Notes: generated by a model not told the origin, from the letters alone. A DNA stretch of 64,000 nucleotides from Perognathus longimembris pacificus (GCF_023159225.1 NC_063166.1:40720149-40784148); one strand, 5' to 3'. Shown: positions 24,140-36,324, numbered from the stretch's first letter. Numbers and translations are program-made.

Positions 24140-24352
24140 GTGCCAATGCTGGGGCTTGAACTCAGGGTATGAGTACTGTCCATGACTTTTGTCATCCACA
24201 GCTGGCACTCTACCGCTTGAGCCATACCATCATTTCCAGTATTTTGCTGGTTAGTTGCAAATAAGAGTCTCATGGGCATTTCTTCCCAGGTTAGCTTTGA
24301 ATCTCAATTCTCAGATCTTATCCTTCTGAGTAGCTGACTAGCCAGAGCTTGG
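24140..24352 (-). mobile_element. B1/ID composite SINE with CA tail
   Basis: Antisense copy abutting the GT run at 24079-24129; GGCTTGAACTCAGGGTATGA and CTCTACCGCTTGAGCCAT are diagnostic. Confidence 0.84.
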
Positions 24353-24649
24353 CTTAACATGTTCTTGTAATTCTGTTTGTGTTTGTGGTGGACTGAGTGA
24401 AGATCTCACCCAAACTTTCTATCAGTGAGCCCTACTTTAAGCCCATAACATATTGTTTGAAATATGATGCATGTAGATATGCTAAATTAAGCTAAATTAG
24501 CTCCATCTGTTCACATTATGGACTTATTCTTTGCAATGAGAATACTTAAATCAGATTGTGAAATTTTCAAGAATATAATAATTGCTTGGAACTATAGTTA
24601 TCAACTTGTATAACTTTTCTGTCTGCATTTTTTTTTCAATTTTTTTTTT

Positions 24650-24853
24650 CAGTTGTGGGGCTTGACCTCAGGGCCTGGGCACTATCCTTGAGCTTTTTTG
24701 CTCAAGGCTAGCACTACCAGTTTGAGCCACAGAGCCACTTCTGGTGATCATTAGAAGATAAGAATCTCCCAGGCTTTCCTGCCCATACTGTCTTTGAACA
24801 GTGATCCTCAGCTTCGAGCCTCCTGAGTTGCTAGTATTATACTAGTGCCTAGA
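24650..24853 (-). mobile_element. B1/ID composite SINE
   Basis: T-run, then GGGGCTTGACCTCAGGGCCT and the antisense B1-like half (CCTCCTGAGTTGCTAG). Confidence 0.83.
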
Positions 24854-24854
24854 G

Positions 24855-25850
24855 AGTAGTTCTATTTTAAGCTTTTTGACTTTTTGAGGAAAGTGCATAC
24901 TGTTTTATATGCTGGGTGGACTAATTTTGCTCCTATCCACATGATCAAGGGTTCCTTTTGCTCTATATCCACATGAACAGTTGTTATGCTTCTTCTTTTT
25001 AATATTATCTTTTCTAACAAGTGTGAGGAGATATCACATAATAGTTTTAATTTACATCTCATAAAGAGGATTTGCAAGGTTTCATTTACCTTTGATATTT
25101 TGGAAGAATTTAAGAAGGATTGAAATCATTTCCTTAATTATCTAATAGAATTCAGCAGTGAGACTCTCAGATCCTGGCCTTTTCTTTGACAAGTGACACA
25201 GTCTCCCAGTATCCTTACTTGTAGATATCCTATTTCTTCATGTGTCACGTTTGAAGATTTTATGTTTTGAAGAATTTGTCAGTTTCTTCTGAGTAAACAG
25301 ATTTGTTGATTTTTATGTTTGTTTGTTTTTGATCAGTCTTTGGTTTGTTTGTTTTTTAACTCAGCAGCGCTCTACCCACTTTGAGCCATAGAACCACTTT
25401 TAGCTTTCTGGTGGTTTACTGGAGATAAGAATTTTACAGAACTTTCCTGCTCACGCTAACTTGGAACCATGATCCTTAGATCTCAGCCACCTGAGTAGCT
25501 AGGATCATAGGAATGAGCCACTAGTGCCCAGTGTTGATTTCTTAGTGTATAATACAACATAGTATTTTATCATACTTAGCATTTTTCTAGTAGCACTTGT
25601 AATGCTTTTTGTTATTTTATTTTCTTAAGTTTTCTCTCTGTTATTTTAACTAAATGTTTGTTCAAACAAAACAAGCATTTACTTAAATCTAGTTCCATCT
25701 GACTTTCCCATTGTATTTCTAGCTACTGTTTCACTTATTTCTGGTCCAGTTTTTATGCTTTTATTTTTTCTACTCTCTGTTGCTTGCTTGTTCTTTTTTT
25801 TCTTCTTTATAACACTAAACACATTTTTTTCTATGAGTTTTTTTTTTTAA
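24855..25850 (-). mobile_element. Ancient L1 ORF2 fragments, split by a SINE
   Basis: 24855-25080 resembles the antisense ORF2 C-terminus. 25081-25330 and 25535-25850 resemble the antisense reverse-transcriptase part (TAGAATTCAGCAGTGAGACT and TCCTGGCCTTTTCTTTG are typical). The intervening part of ORF2 is deleted and a SINE sits at 25335-25533. Confidence 0.6.
25335..25533 (-). mobile_element. B1/ID composite SINE inside an ancient L1
   Basis: Antisense copy (TCTCAGCCACCTGAGTAGCT); ancient L1 sequence resumes behind it. Confidence 0.8.
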
Positions 25851-25869
25851 CTAAGCTATATCACTTGCC

Positions 25870-26165
25870 CAGCCATGTTCGTTGATGCCTGATTCACCAT
25901 AACCAAAGTATGGAAACATACTTTGATGCCCCTCAGTGGATAAAAGGATCAAGAGAATGTGGTATTATTCACAATAGAATTCTACTCATTTATTAGAAAG
26001 AATGGTACTACATCATTTACAAATAAATTGGTGGTCCTAGAAAAATTATGTTAAGTGAAGTATGGCTTAGAGAGAAAAATTACACATGATTTCTCATGTG
26101 TGGAAACTAGAACTAACTTATAAATGTAAAAGTAAACACATACAGTGTTTTATGAAGGTATATCC
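25870..26165 (+). mobile_element. L1 ORF2 end fragment
   Basis: It reads CAAAGTATGGAAACATACTT and GATGCCCCTCAGTGGAT, the decayed C-terminal ORF2 region, then a partial 3' UTR. It is in the opposite orientation to the ancient L1 at 24855-25850. Confidence 0.6.
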
Positions 26166-26236
26166 AAATGAATTAATGAAAATATGGTATTTATTGGGAG
26201 AATTCAAATGGTATAATTCTTAAGAAAAATGATCTC

Positions 26237-27566
26237 ACAGAGGAGCTCTCTGTTTAGTCTCTTGAGGAGCCTCCATTCTGTTTTCCAGAGTGGTTGAACA
26301 TGTTTACATTCCCATCAAAGGTGTAGTAGTGTTCCCTTTTGTCCACATCCCCTCCAGCATCTGTTATATCTGTTATTAGTTTTCTTGATAATGGACATTC
26401 TAACTGGAGTGAGATGGTCAGCATGTTGAGCCTTTCTTCATGTGTCTCTTGGCCATTTTCGTTTCCTCTTCAGAGAAGTCTCTCTTTAAGTCTTTAGCTC
26501 ACTTATTAATGGGGAAGATATTTCTTTTAGGATTTCCTTTGGAGTGATTTAATTTTTTGTGTTCCATATATATTTTGGATATAAGGCCCGTGTCTGTTAA
26601 ATGGCTAGTGAAGACCTCCCAATCTGTGGGCTTTCTATTTATCTTGCTACCTATGTCCTTTGCCATGCAGAAACTCATGCAATTCTATTTGTCCAAACTT
26701 TCTTTAATTCATTGTGTTTCTGTGTCTTTATTAAGAAAGTTTCAAACTGTGCCAAGGAGCCCTAGTGTTTCTCCTATTCCTTCCTGTAACATAGAACTCC
26801 CTTATGACCCAGAATACCACTCCTGGACATTTACCCAAACCATCACAGACATGGCCATATTAAAGCTACTGGCATAACCATGTTCATTGCAGTGTTATTT
26901 AATATAGCTAAAATATGGAACCAACCCAGATGCCCCTCAGTAGATGAACAGATCAAGAAAATGTGGTATATATACATAATGGAATTCTTTACTATGAATT
27001 CTATGAAATTCTATGAAAGAATGACATTGCCCCATTCATAAGGAAATATTAAGTGAAGTGAGCCAGACCCAAAGAAACATAGATTCCATGGTTTCCCTAA
27101 TTACTATATTTCTAGGATAGTCCTAGCAGAGGATCACAATGGCTCAAATAGCTGTGTACATATTATCATATAAGATGATGCTAAATGAACTTCAAGATAT
27201 GGTAACAAGATGTTTCTCATTGTTGTTGTTATTTTTAATGTACTATGTGAAATTATTTCTTTTTTCTTTCCTGTGGTTTACCCCTGTTGTCAACCTATTT
27301 GATTTTGGTACCCTGATTGTATACATGTTTATCTGAATTAGGGAAGGGAACAGGAACATCAAAATGGTGAGACAAAGGACAAAGGGAAAGCCATTTGCAG
27401 CAGTGATATTCACAAGATAATAAGTTGGAAATTAACTGTGTAACTTAGGGTGGGGGGATTGGGAGAGAAGGAAAATGAGAGACAAATGGGGGGTGGTAAC
27501 AAGTTTGATACCTTATTGTAAACCCTCTGTTCATTGCCTTGACAATAAAATTAAATTTAAAAAAAG
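26237..27566 (+). mobile_element. Twin-primed (5'-inverted) L1, 3' end at the right
   Basis: From 26237 to about 26785 ORF2 is antisense. From about 26788 to 27566 it is upright (residues like LPYDPEYHSWTF), followed by a 3' UTR with TTGTAAACCCTCTGTTCATT and an A-rich end. The outer edge of the inverted piece and the start of the upright piece both map to the same ORF2 site (about 58800-58815 in the full L1). Imperfect flanks AAGAAAAATGATCTC (26222) and AAGAAAAACTAACTC (27567) are a likely target duplication. Confidence 0.82.
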
Positions 27567-27581
27567 AAGAAAAACTAACTC

Positions 27582-27885
27582 AAAGTCCAATAAAATGAAC
27601 ACCAAGAAACTGGCAATTGAAAGTGGTGGAGAGAGTTGTTAAGGGAAAAGGAATAGATGAATGAAGAGAAAGGAAAGGAAAATGCAATCATAATATTCAA
27701 TCTCTATCTTATAAAACTAGGAAAACTGAGGGAAGGAATTGGGTTGGGAGGGTTGCTAGAGAATGTTGAAAGCAATGACACCCAGTAAGGTGCAGTGTAC
27801 TTACAAACTGATTTGTTAAATGGTAACTTCTTTGTGTCGTTATTTAAAGGTAATAAAAATATAATTAAAAATTTAAAATAGGCTG
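27582..27885 (+). mobile_element. Old L1 3' UTR fragment
   Basis: It contains GGAAGGAATTGGGTTGGGAGG, CAGTGTACTTACAAACTGA and GGTAATAAAAATATAATT, the same tail type as at 13660-13895, directly behind the twin-primed L1. Confidence 0.55.
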
Positions 27886-27892
27886 TAGGCTG

Positions 27893-28160
27893 GCTTTAGT
27901 ACTGGTGGCTTTTGGCCATGGCTATAATCCTAGTTACTCAGGAGACAGAGATCTGAAGTTGACAATTCAAAGCCAGCCCCAGGTAGGAAAGTCCATGAGA
28001 CTCTTAATAACACACACAGATGTACACACACACACACAGATGTACACACACACACACTGAAAGTGGAGCTGTTGCCTAACTGCTAGAGAGCTATCTTTGA
28101 GCAAAAAAGGTCAGGGGCAGCACCTAGGTCCTGATTTCAAACCCCAAGACACACAAACAC
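27893..28160 (+). mobile_element. B1/ID composite SINE with internal CA expansion
   Basis: The left half (CTATAATCCTAGTTACTCAG) is separated from the right half (AAGTGGAGCTGTTGCC) by CA runs at 28008-28060; a second CA-rich tail lies at 28146-28182. Confidence 0.8.
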
Positions 28161-28314
28161 ACACATAAACACACACACAGAATATAAATGAAAAAAATAG
28201 ACTTTACTACCTTTCCTTTTTGTAGCTGCATTTTAACAGTCACAGAAATTTCCATATTATTTATACAAATGAAATCAGTTATAATTTCACTAAGGAAATA
28301 CCTTACACATAAAA

Positions 28315-28515
28315 AATAGGTGTGTAAAGATATATTTTATATTACTGAAAACTGGAAATAACAAATATGCAAAAATGTGGATTGGCTGAACTCTGGTAGA
28401 ATCAATGCGATATTTTAAAATTATTGGAAAGATAGTTGCTAAGATCTTGTGGTAACATGGAAAACAAGTGAGGAAAATGACAGCAAAACATAATGTATGG
28501 ACTCTGAAGATATTA
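28315..28515 (+). mobile_element. Possible ancient L1 (L1M-type) 3' end
   Basis: AAAACTGGAAATAACAAATATG and later AACATGGAAAACAAGTGAGG resemble the decayed 3' end of old mammalian L1s. Weak similarity judged by eye. Confidence 0.35.
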
Positions 28516-28560
28516 GCTTGGCATGTGTAATTATTGGCTGACATTTCTTTCTCCTCTGTC

Positions 28561-28594
<34 letters not shown>
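28561..28594. repeat. TA microsatellite
   Basis: A TA run followed by TATG units. Confidence 0.9.
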
Positions 28595-28772
28595 ATATTT
28601 ATGAAAACAAGACTCAGCACATAATAAGAGTTAACAAGTATTTTACACTTAACTAATAAAATGGCAATGAAGAACAAATTATTAAATTATATCTGATCTT
28701 CCCAGAATTCTATGAAAATAATACATTCCAAATGTGGGAAAATACAGAGCTTCTACAGAAGTAACTTTGGGA

Positions 28773-28821
<49 letters not shown>

Positions 28822-30774
28822 TGTGAAAGTAATGAGTTTTGAATGTCCACAATATTTGTAAAAATAAGTGTACGATCTAGAGAAGCATTAGTAGTAAAGA
28901 TGCATTGGCATAATTTAGTAGTATTAAAAGGCAGCAAGAAGAGCATACTAATTTACTTAATCATGAGAAAGTTTAAAGATGTATCTTGTCATTAAAATTC
29001 AATTATATGTGTAAATTTTTGGAAGTCTATCATTTGAAATTGAATGTGAGAAATGATCCATTTTTTGCTGTCATAGAACCTAGGGCTTTCTGTGATCTGA
29101 TGTCTGCTTGGGATGCTGCACTTCTGCTATTCCTGCACTTTTCTGAGGGTGGAGAGTGCTCACATTGTATTCCACATACACAACCCTGCTGGAGTTGTGC
29201 CATGAGCGATGTACACTCAAAGGTGGTAGCAATGTAATGTCTCAACTCCCATGCCGCAGGCAACATGTTTTAGTGACTGTTCCTTTTGCCTGAGACATCA
29301 CAGACCCCCTACAGTTAGTGAAGTGTGCTGCTGCATGAGCATTTATCCTGTATAGAAATTACATTAAGAGCTTTAAATGTAATATTGTACTGATGTTTAA
29401 ATTGATATACTTAACTTCTATGATTTTTAGCAGAGGGAAACAGGAACTAACCCAAGTTGCTATACTGTGAAAGAATAGACGTGGTCCATAAGCTTGAATC
29501 TGCCATATTCTTACACATGGCCACTTTATCTCTTAGGAATATCTCACTTAGTCTTTGTTCTCTAAAACTGTAGCCAATATTTAGTGAACAAGATATATAA
29601 TGAATGACTTCTCTTTTTCATGTTCCTCTTAGGCATATCAACAGCAAGAATTATACACTTGTCTAAAAGAAAAAGACTCTAGTTTGTTAATTTCTTATCA
29701 CTTCTGAGATTAATCCATGTTTGAAACAATAAGTAGTTACCTGATGAGTGCCTGAAGAATAAAATAATAAATGATTTAACTAGGTCTTAATAGAACTAAG
29801 AATGATTTGGTTGTAATAGAAACTGAAACAATTGCAGTCATCTATTCCAGATCTGTGATTTGTATAAGTTCTTGTTAAGAACATGAAGGCTCAGAGTATG
29901 TTTGTACATACATTGTCTTCATTATACAGTGCTTTTCCCCATCATTAGCCCACTTAAAATGGCTTGTTATTACATTGCTTCTGAAGTTAAAATTGTTAGT
30001 ACTCATATGGATCAACTTATAGTCCTTTCTGTTCTGTTCCAGCATACTTCTTTGACACTAAGTAGTCATTACCTTAATCTCTAAATGCAATGTGCTGCTG
30101 CCACCACTATTCTCATCCTTTCCCCTGAACCCTCTTCCTAAGGCCTCTAATGCTCCAATCTGATTGATAGTATTGGGAACAAATAAATTCTTGGTAAAGT
30201 CTGTTTTCTATGCCTATGATAGTCTTAGTGCCTAATACTAACAGGTATCAGAAAATAGTGTGGACTATTTCTACCACATATTTCGCTGAGAAAGTATTTA
30301 CAGGTCCTGTTCATCTCTCCTATTGTCATGTAAAGCTAGGGGGTATTGAGTGTCCACTGTACGCTGCCATATATTCTGAATTTTCACAAATCTACTACTG
30401 ATTGTAAAATGTGTCATTTCCCTTTGAATGATGAGTGAAAAAAAGTAAATTGGTTAAAATCCAAAGTTTATTTCTGAATTAACATTGTAAAAATAAGTTT
30501 GATACTTAATTTAATCATGCTGGTATTAATGCATTGATCAAATAACTTGACTAAACTATGACATGATGTTACGGCATCCCAAAGCTATGGCATCTTGGAG
30601 CTATAACATTGCAGATATGTTCTGTAATGTATAATGTATGATATTCTAGAACTAGTTCCTAGATGGGCATCCTATGCTCTTTTGCAAATATGAACAGGTA
30701 TTACTGTCCCCTGAGAACTGTTGGTGCCTTTCAGAATTACTATACTTGCTCTATCCCAATGTGGTAGCCAGTGT
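28595..30774. other. Mostly unique intron
   Basis: Apart from the GT run at 28777-28820 I see no clear repeat or gene. The open frames here are unsupported. Confidence 0.5.
28777..28820. repeat. GT microsatellite
   Basis: A perfect GT run not obviously joined to a SINE. Confidence 0.95.
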
Positions 30775-30789
30775 CTGGTATTGGTTTTA

Positions 30790-30899
30790 TTTTTTTATTT
30801 ATTTTTTGGGGGGTCTGCATCTCGAGATTGAAACTCAAGACTGCAGCGATGTTTATTCTTATATTCCAGCTTATATACAGTTTGATAGGATGCTATTTC
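30790..30899 (-). mobile_element. Short retroposon, unassigned, with 15-bp target duplication
   Basis: CTGGTATTGGTTTTA is present exactly at 30775-30789 and 30900-30914. The 110 bp between starts with a T-run, as an antisense poly(A) tail would, then sequence vaguely like a SINE tail (GATTGAAACTCAAGACTGC). Confidence 0.65.
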
Positions 30900-31104
30900 C
30901 TGGTATTGGTTTTAAAGAGAAATTAGGGAAAAGAGTTTGGCAGTTATCACACAGAAAAACTAAGTTAGAGGCCCTATGTATAGTATTCATTAAATATAAA
31001 GGATTACACTCTTTTGTTTTTTGTTCTTTATGGATTTACAGATTAAATTTACTTGAGTACAGATAGAATATGGTTATGATACACAATGATTATTTTTTCA
31101 GCCC

Positions 31105-31500
31105 TAATGAAGATTAAATTTATCTCATTTGTGGTAAAATAGGTGGAACTGGAGATCCTAACGTTAAGTAAAATAAATCAAATTAGAAAACACTAATATT
31201 GAATGTTTTCCCTCATATGCTCTGAGAAGGAAGACCTAAAGTCAAAACAAGGACATGAATTTATAAATTAAAATAAGAATTGTTTGGATAGAGACCAAAA
31301 GGCAAGAGTGATGATGGGTAAATATAATTGAAGGAGGTTTTAAACCTGTATAAAAAGTAGAACAACAAAACCTATTAAATGCATTAAAAATAAAATCAAG
31401 GGAGAAAGAGTAATAACAAAGATAAATTTGATCAAAGCACATGGACTCCAGTATGAACATATCACAGGGAGGTCATTTTGTAGAATCATATGCATTAAAA
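31105..31500 (+). mobile_element. Old L1 end of ORF2 and 3' UTR
   Basis: GGTGGAACTGGAGATCCTAA with AAGTAAAATAAATCAAATTA is the classic decayed end of mammalian L1 ORF2; a purine-rich 3' UTR-like stretch follows. Confidence 0.6.
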
Positions 31501-31824
31501 AAATAATACCACTCTGTTTTTATTTAGATGATATTTCTCAATCACCTCAGTTATAAGAATAATAATGAAATGAGAATCTTGTATTATGACTTTAAAGTCA
31601 AAGGTCCAATTGTGTCTTGGGGAAGAGTGAAAACACATGTCTCTCAAGGCTAACTGAAAACAGAAGTTTGTACTGTTTGTGTTCAGTTTCTTTGCTAACA
31701 CTGTGTTTGGCCATTTGGAATTCCTTGGAGAGCAGAACTTGGAAAGTAGAAGGCATATTTTTCCTGTAACATTTGGATTAAATTTGCATGCAATTTAGAT
31801 TCTTAGGTTATAGTACTATATTTT

Positions 31825-32070
31825 CCTTTTTTTTCTTTTATTAAAAATTTGTATTATCAAAGTGATGTACAGAAAGGTTACAGTTTCATACGTTAGGCAT
31901 TGGATACATTTCTTATACTGTTTATTACCTCGTCCCTCATTCCCCCCTCTCTCCTCCCCCTTTCCCTTCCCCCCCATGAGTTGTTCAGTTCATTCACACC
32001 AAACAGTTTTGCAAGTATTGCTTTTGTAGTTCTTTGTTTTTTTTTTACCCTGTGTCTCTCGACTTTCCTT
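31825..32070 (-). mobile_element. L1 3' UTR fragment, minus strand
   Basis: It reads T-rich, then antisense of the same 3' UTR subtype as the element nested in ORF1 at 53932-54400, including the C-rich (antisense G-rich) tract at 31930-31975 and the AAAGCAATACTTGCAAAACTG motif in reverse. Confidence 0.8.
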
Positions 32071-32164
32071 TTTTAATTTTCAGAAACATTAGCTGTTTCC
32101 AGTATATTTAGTAAATGCCTCCTTTTTCTTATATTTTTAAGTGCTCACTCAGATTTATTAATAA

Positions 32165-32262
32165 AAACCAAACAAACAGTACAAGAAATGTACCCAAGGC
32201 CTAATGTATGAAACTGTAACCTCTCTGTACATCAATTTGACAAGAAAATAAAAAAAGAAAAT
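32165..32262 (+). mobile_element. L1 3' UTR fragment, plus strand
   Basis: It reads ACAAACAGTACAAGAAATGT through TGTAACCTCTCTGTACATCA to an A-rich end, the same tail as at 54260-54340 but in the opposite direction to its neighbour at 31825-32070. Confidence 0.75.
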
Positions 32263-32344
32263 TGAAAAAGTCTGCCACAATAAGTTTGTCTTATCTTTTT
32301 ATGGCATAGTTAATATTATTCAGAAAGTGGAGAAATGTTCCACC

Positions 32345-32565
32345 TTATTTATTTATTTATTATTTTGTTGTTGGTTCTGGGGCTTGAACTCAAGGATTTA
32401 TATTCTAGTCATTTTTTTCATTCAAGGCTGGCATTCTACCACTTGAGCCATAGCCCCATTTCTGGGTTTTTGCTGGTTAAGTGGAAAGAAACATCTCATA
32501 GACTTTTCTACCTCAGCTAACTTCGAATCAGAATCCTCAGATCATAGCCTCCTGAGTAACTAGGT
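32345..32565 (-). mobile_element. B1/ID composite SINE
   Basis: Antisense copy: GGGGCTTGAACTCAAGGATT, CTACCACTTGAGCCATAGCC, AGCCTCCTGAGTAACTAGG. Confidence 0.84.
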
Positions 32566-32814
32566 TGTTTAGCAAATAAATATATCACAAAAATTTTAAA
32601 TATTGGACCTGTGAATAATATATATATGTATATATATATATATGTTCTTATGTTCTTTCTTTTTTTTTCTTTTGTTTTTTTCATTAGTCTGAGCTTGGGG
32701 TGAGTAATAACTTTGATTCACTTTACATTAATTTGAATTGCTCGAGACTGTAAATATTGCAAGATCCTTTTTTTCTCATTAGAAATAGTTGTCTCACCTT
32801 TAACTAGAGTAGAC

Positions 32815-34078
32815 AAGCTTTCTTTTTGCTTCTTTATTGTGAAAATGAAGTACAGAAGGGTTACAGTTTCATATGTAAGGTAGTAAGTACATTTCCTTTC
32901 CAACTTTTTACCACCTTTCTCATTTCCCCACCCTTCCTCTCCCCATTTACCTCTCCCCACGGCTCAGTTGTACAGTTGGTCTATACCATATAGTTTTATA
33001 AGTATTGCTGTTGCATTGGTTTGTCTTTTATGCTTTATCTCTTGATTTTGTTTTTTCCTTTCCCTTCTCTAATTCCATCACATGTATATACATTATCCAG
33101 GGTACTAAAATCAGTTACAGTGATATCAAAAGTAAAACCAAGGGAAGGAAATACGAAAAAAAAAAAAAGGAAAAAGGGGCACAGTTTCACATGGCATGTT
33201 GAAAATAACTACAAAAATGTTATACCACTTGTTTCCATACCTTGAAGTTCATTTCACTTAGGATCATATTATGTGTTCAAACGGGCATAGCTGTTGAGCT
33301 ATTGTGATCTTCTGCTAGGACTATCCTAGACCTGTACTAATTATTTCCTATGTGGAAACCATAGAGTTCAAGTTTCTTTGGGTCTGGCTCATTTAACTTA
33401 GTATGATTTTTTTTCTAAGTCCTTCCATTTCCTTATGCATGGGGTAGTGTCATTCTTTCTGAAAGAGGCATAGAATCCCATTGTGTATATGTACCACATT
33501 TTTTTATCCACTTATCTACTGAAGGGCATCTGAGTTGGTTCCGTAATTTAGCAATGACAAATTGTGCTGCAATGAATATAGTTGTGCTGGTGGCTTTAGT
33601 GTGGTCTTGCTTGTAATCTTTTGGATAGATGCCCCAAAGTGGAGCTTCTGAGTCATAGGGGAGCTCTATGGTTAGCCTTCTGAGGAACCTCCATACCACT
33701 TTCCAGAGTGGTTGAACAAGTTCACACTCCCATCACCAATGTAGTAGGGTTCCATTTTGGCCACATCCCCTCCAGCATTTGCTATTATTAGTTTTCCTGA
33801 TACTGAACATTCTTACTGGTGTTAGGTGGTATCTCAGTATTGTTTCTCAGTATTGTTTTGATTTGCCTTTCTTTTATGGCCAGTGATGTGGATGGAGTAC
33901 TTCTTTATGTGTTTCTTGGCCATTCTTATTTCCACTTCAGAGAAGTCTCTTTTTTGGTCTTTAGCCCATTTGTTGAGAGGGCCATTGGTTCTTTGAGGAT
34001 TTGTTTTCAAAGAATTTAGTTTTTTGAGTTCTACATATATTTTAGATATGTGGCCTTTGGCAAGGCCCCTTTTAAAAT
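32815..34078 (-). mobile_element. 5'-truncated L1 (ORF2 end and 3' UTR)
   Basis: The left edge is T-rich, followed by the reverse complement of the L1 3' end. A minus-strand frame at 33433-33699 reads ORF2 C-terminal residues (for example ELPYDSEAPLWGIYP) with changes. The 5' truncation lies at about position 58437 of the full L1. Confidence 0.85.
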
Positions 34079-34290
34079 TGAGTAATTAAAATACATGTAA
34101 TTAAAATATGCTCACTAGGCTTCCTGGAACAAATAACTTAAGTAGTCTTAAAATTATAAGCTCACATATGGAGATGTAAATATAACTCCATTTGTTCATA
34201 TTTTCCATTGATACTTAATTCAACCTGCTTAGGGGTTCCTTTCCACTAGGAAACTGACCTAAAGACTTGTGAATTAACCCTGTGGATCTT

Positions 34291-34500
34291 TGTGTGTGTC
34301 AGTATGCAGGTTTGAACTCTGGGCCTTCAGTCCTTACTTAATTCTCTGCTTAGGCTGATGCTTGACTACTTGAGCCATACCTCCACTTCTGGCTTTTTTC
34401 TCATGAATTGGAGGTTTCTCTTGAATTGGTGTGCCTGGACTGGATTTGAACCATGTTCCTTAGATAGAGAAGCCCACCATGTGTCCTGCCACCAGGGACA
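34291..34500 (-). mobile_element. B1/ID composite SINE, decayed
   Basis: Antisense TACTTGAGCCATACCTCCAC and a left half with TTGAACCATGTTCCTTAGAT. Confidence 0.72.
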
Positions 34501-35691
34501 TTTTAGTAAAAAACAAAGCAAAATGTGTGAAATTAAAGAAGTAGGATCACCAGTTCTCTAGTACTTCCTGCTCATTGTAGAACAATTTGGGCCAGAAGCT
34601 GTCTGACAGTTAAGCCTTTGTGGCATATGAACAGTATACTGTGTGCCCTAGGCTTCACAATGCATGAGCAGAGCACTATTCCAACAACTATCCTTTCTTT
34701 ATAATGTTTCAGCAGTTCCAACAATCCTTAGCTGAAGGATATATTTGTAAAATGCTGCTTTTCTGCTCTTGCCACATTTAGGTAACCATTCTTTGGCTCT
34801 TAAGGTTCCACTTGAGAGTTAAGTTGCAATTACTGCTTGGGCTGGGTGTCATCAGCCAGCCCTGTTATTTTCACTCAGGTGCTGGGAAGCACTTCCAAAG
34901 GAGCAGTTAGAAATTTGATTCTACAGGTCTCTCTCTTGAAGACATCCTTTCACATCTGACATTTACTCTGGTTGCAGATTTTTATGTAACTAGTTAGAGA
35001 ACAGTCTGAACCTTAAAAAGGTGTTAGTCCCCCCAGAACACTTTGCTGAAGAAAAGGCTTTTATTGGCCTTAAATGTTTTGAGTACAAACTCATACTTGT
35101 CTGGTTGGGAAATGTTATAGGGAACCGATTTTTTTTTTTTATTATTTCTAAACTGGGCTGTAAGACTTGAACTGCAGATAGCACTAACCAAAAGAATTTT
35201 TATCCTCAAAGATCTGAAAAACCAAAGGAAATGACTCCAATGTTAAAATCTTTTTTATTTCCTCTATGAATGCGTTATCTGTGCAGCTGAGACAAACCAT
35301 TCCAATTGGCCCTCACCCAGACTTCGTGGGAACTGAGATTAGGGAAGTCAAAATAGTCATTGTACAAATTGCTTCCAGTTTAAAAACCTAAAAGTCTTGA
35401 CAAAGCCATGATCTCTTGCCACATTTTATTTTTTTCACAAGGGTGCTTGAACTGTCATTCACTAATTATACAGCCAGATTTCTTCTTTTCTTTGACTAAC
35501 TTCTATAATTTCTTTTTAAACCTCATTTTGGAGGAGGAGATGGAGTTAGAAAAACTTATGCAGGATGCCTGCAAAATTTCCTTTTTGAGTCACTGCTTCT
35601 TTTACTCATGTCTATTGTCTTCCATTTGAATCTCTGGGCTACAGTCAAGCTTATAAGATATGTTTGTTTTCCTTTCCTTATTTCATTCTAT

Positions 35692-35891
35692 TTTTTTTTT
35701 TCCAGTCCTGGGGCTTGGACTCAGGGCCTGAGCACTACCCCTGGCTTCTTTTTGCTCAAGGGTAGCACTCTGCCACTTGAGCCACAGCGCCACTTCTCGC
35801 CATTTTTTGTATATTGGTGCTGGGGAATTGAACCCAGGGCTTCATGTATACAAGTCAAGCACTCTATGCCACTAGGCCAAATCCCCAGCCC
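35692..35891 (-). mobile_element. Young ID-dimer SINE
   Basis: T-run, then the antisense dimer. The exact 17-bp TCCTTATTTCATTCTAT lies on both sides (35675-35691, 35892-35908). Confidence 0.93.
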
Positions 35892-36324
35892 TCCTTATTT
35901 CATTCTATATTTTCTTTTTTTGCTTAGCTTTTTTCCATTTCTGAGTAGAACAAAAATGCTGGATATGGTCTCAAAAGTAAAAAATGATGACTACTTTTGG
36001 ACACAATTGTGTTGGAAAATAGAATTGTTTTCATCATTCTCTACAGCACTCTTTCGCAAGCTTTCTCCAAAACCTGGAGAAGTTTATTATTCTTTGTTGT
36101 CCTGGTGTTTAACATGTTTAGAGACTTTGATACATACTTGAAAGGCAAAGTAGACAAAACTGGTAGCCTGTGATATGGTGGTAATGCATGAAGTAGCGAA
36201 GTAAAGAGATTTATTGTAAACTTAAAAAGTAAAGATTGTCTGCTGGTTGAAATATATCGAGCCTCTGTACATTTCCTTTACAATAGCAGTAAAAAATAAA
36301 AATTAAAAAAATATTGAGACTTAG

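Noticed and set aside
29030..29266. Overlapping frames on both strands
   Set aside because: Neither resembles a known protein and no poly(A) or duplication signals a retrocopy.
30674..31066. 130-codon open frame
   Set aside because: Spans a T-rich retroposon with its target duplication and has no domain-like pattern; chance frame.
35608..36141. 177-codon frame, the longest outside the main L1
   Set aside because: It reads through the antisense young SINE at 35692-35891; identical peptides recur wherever that SINE lies antisense.
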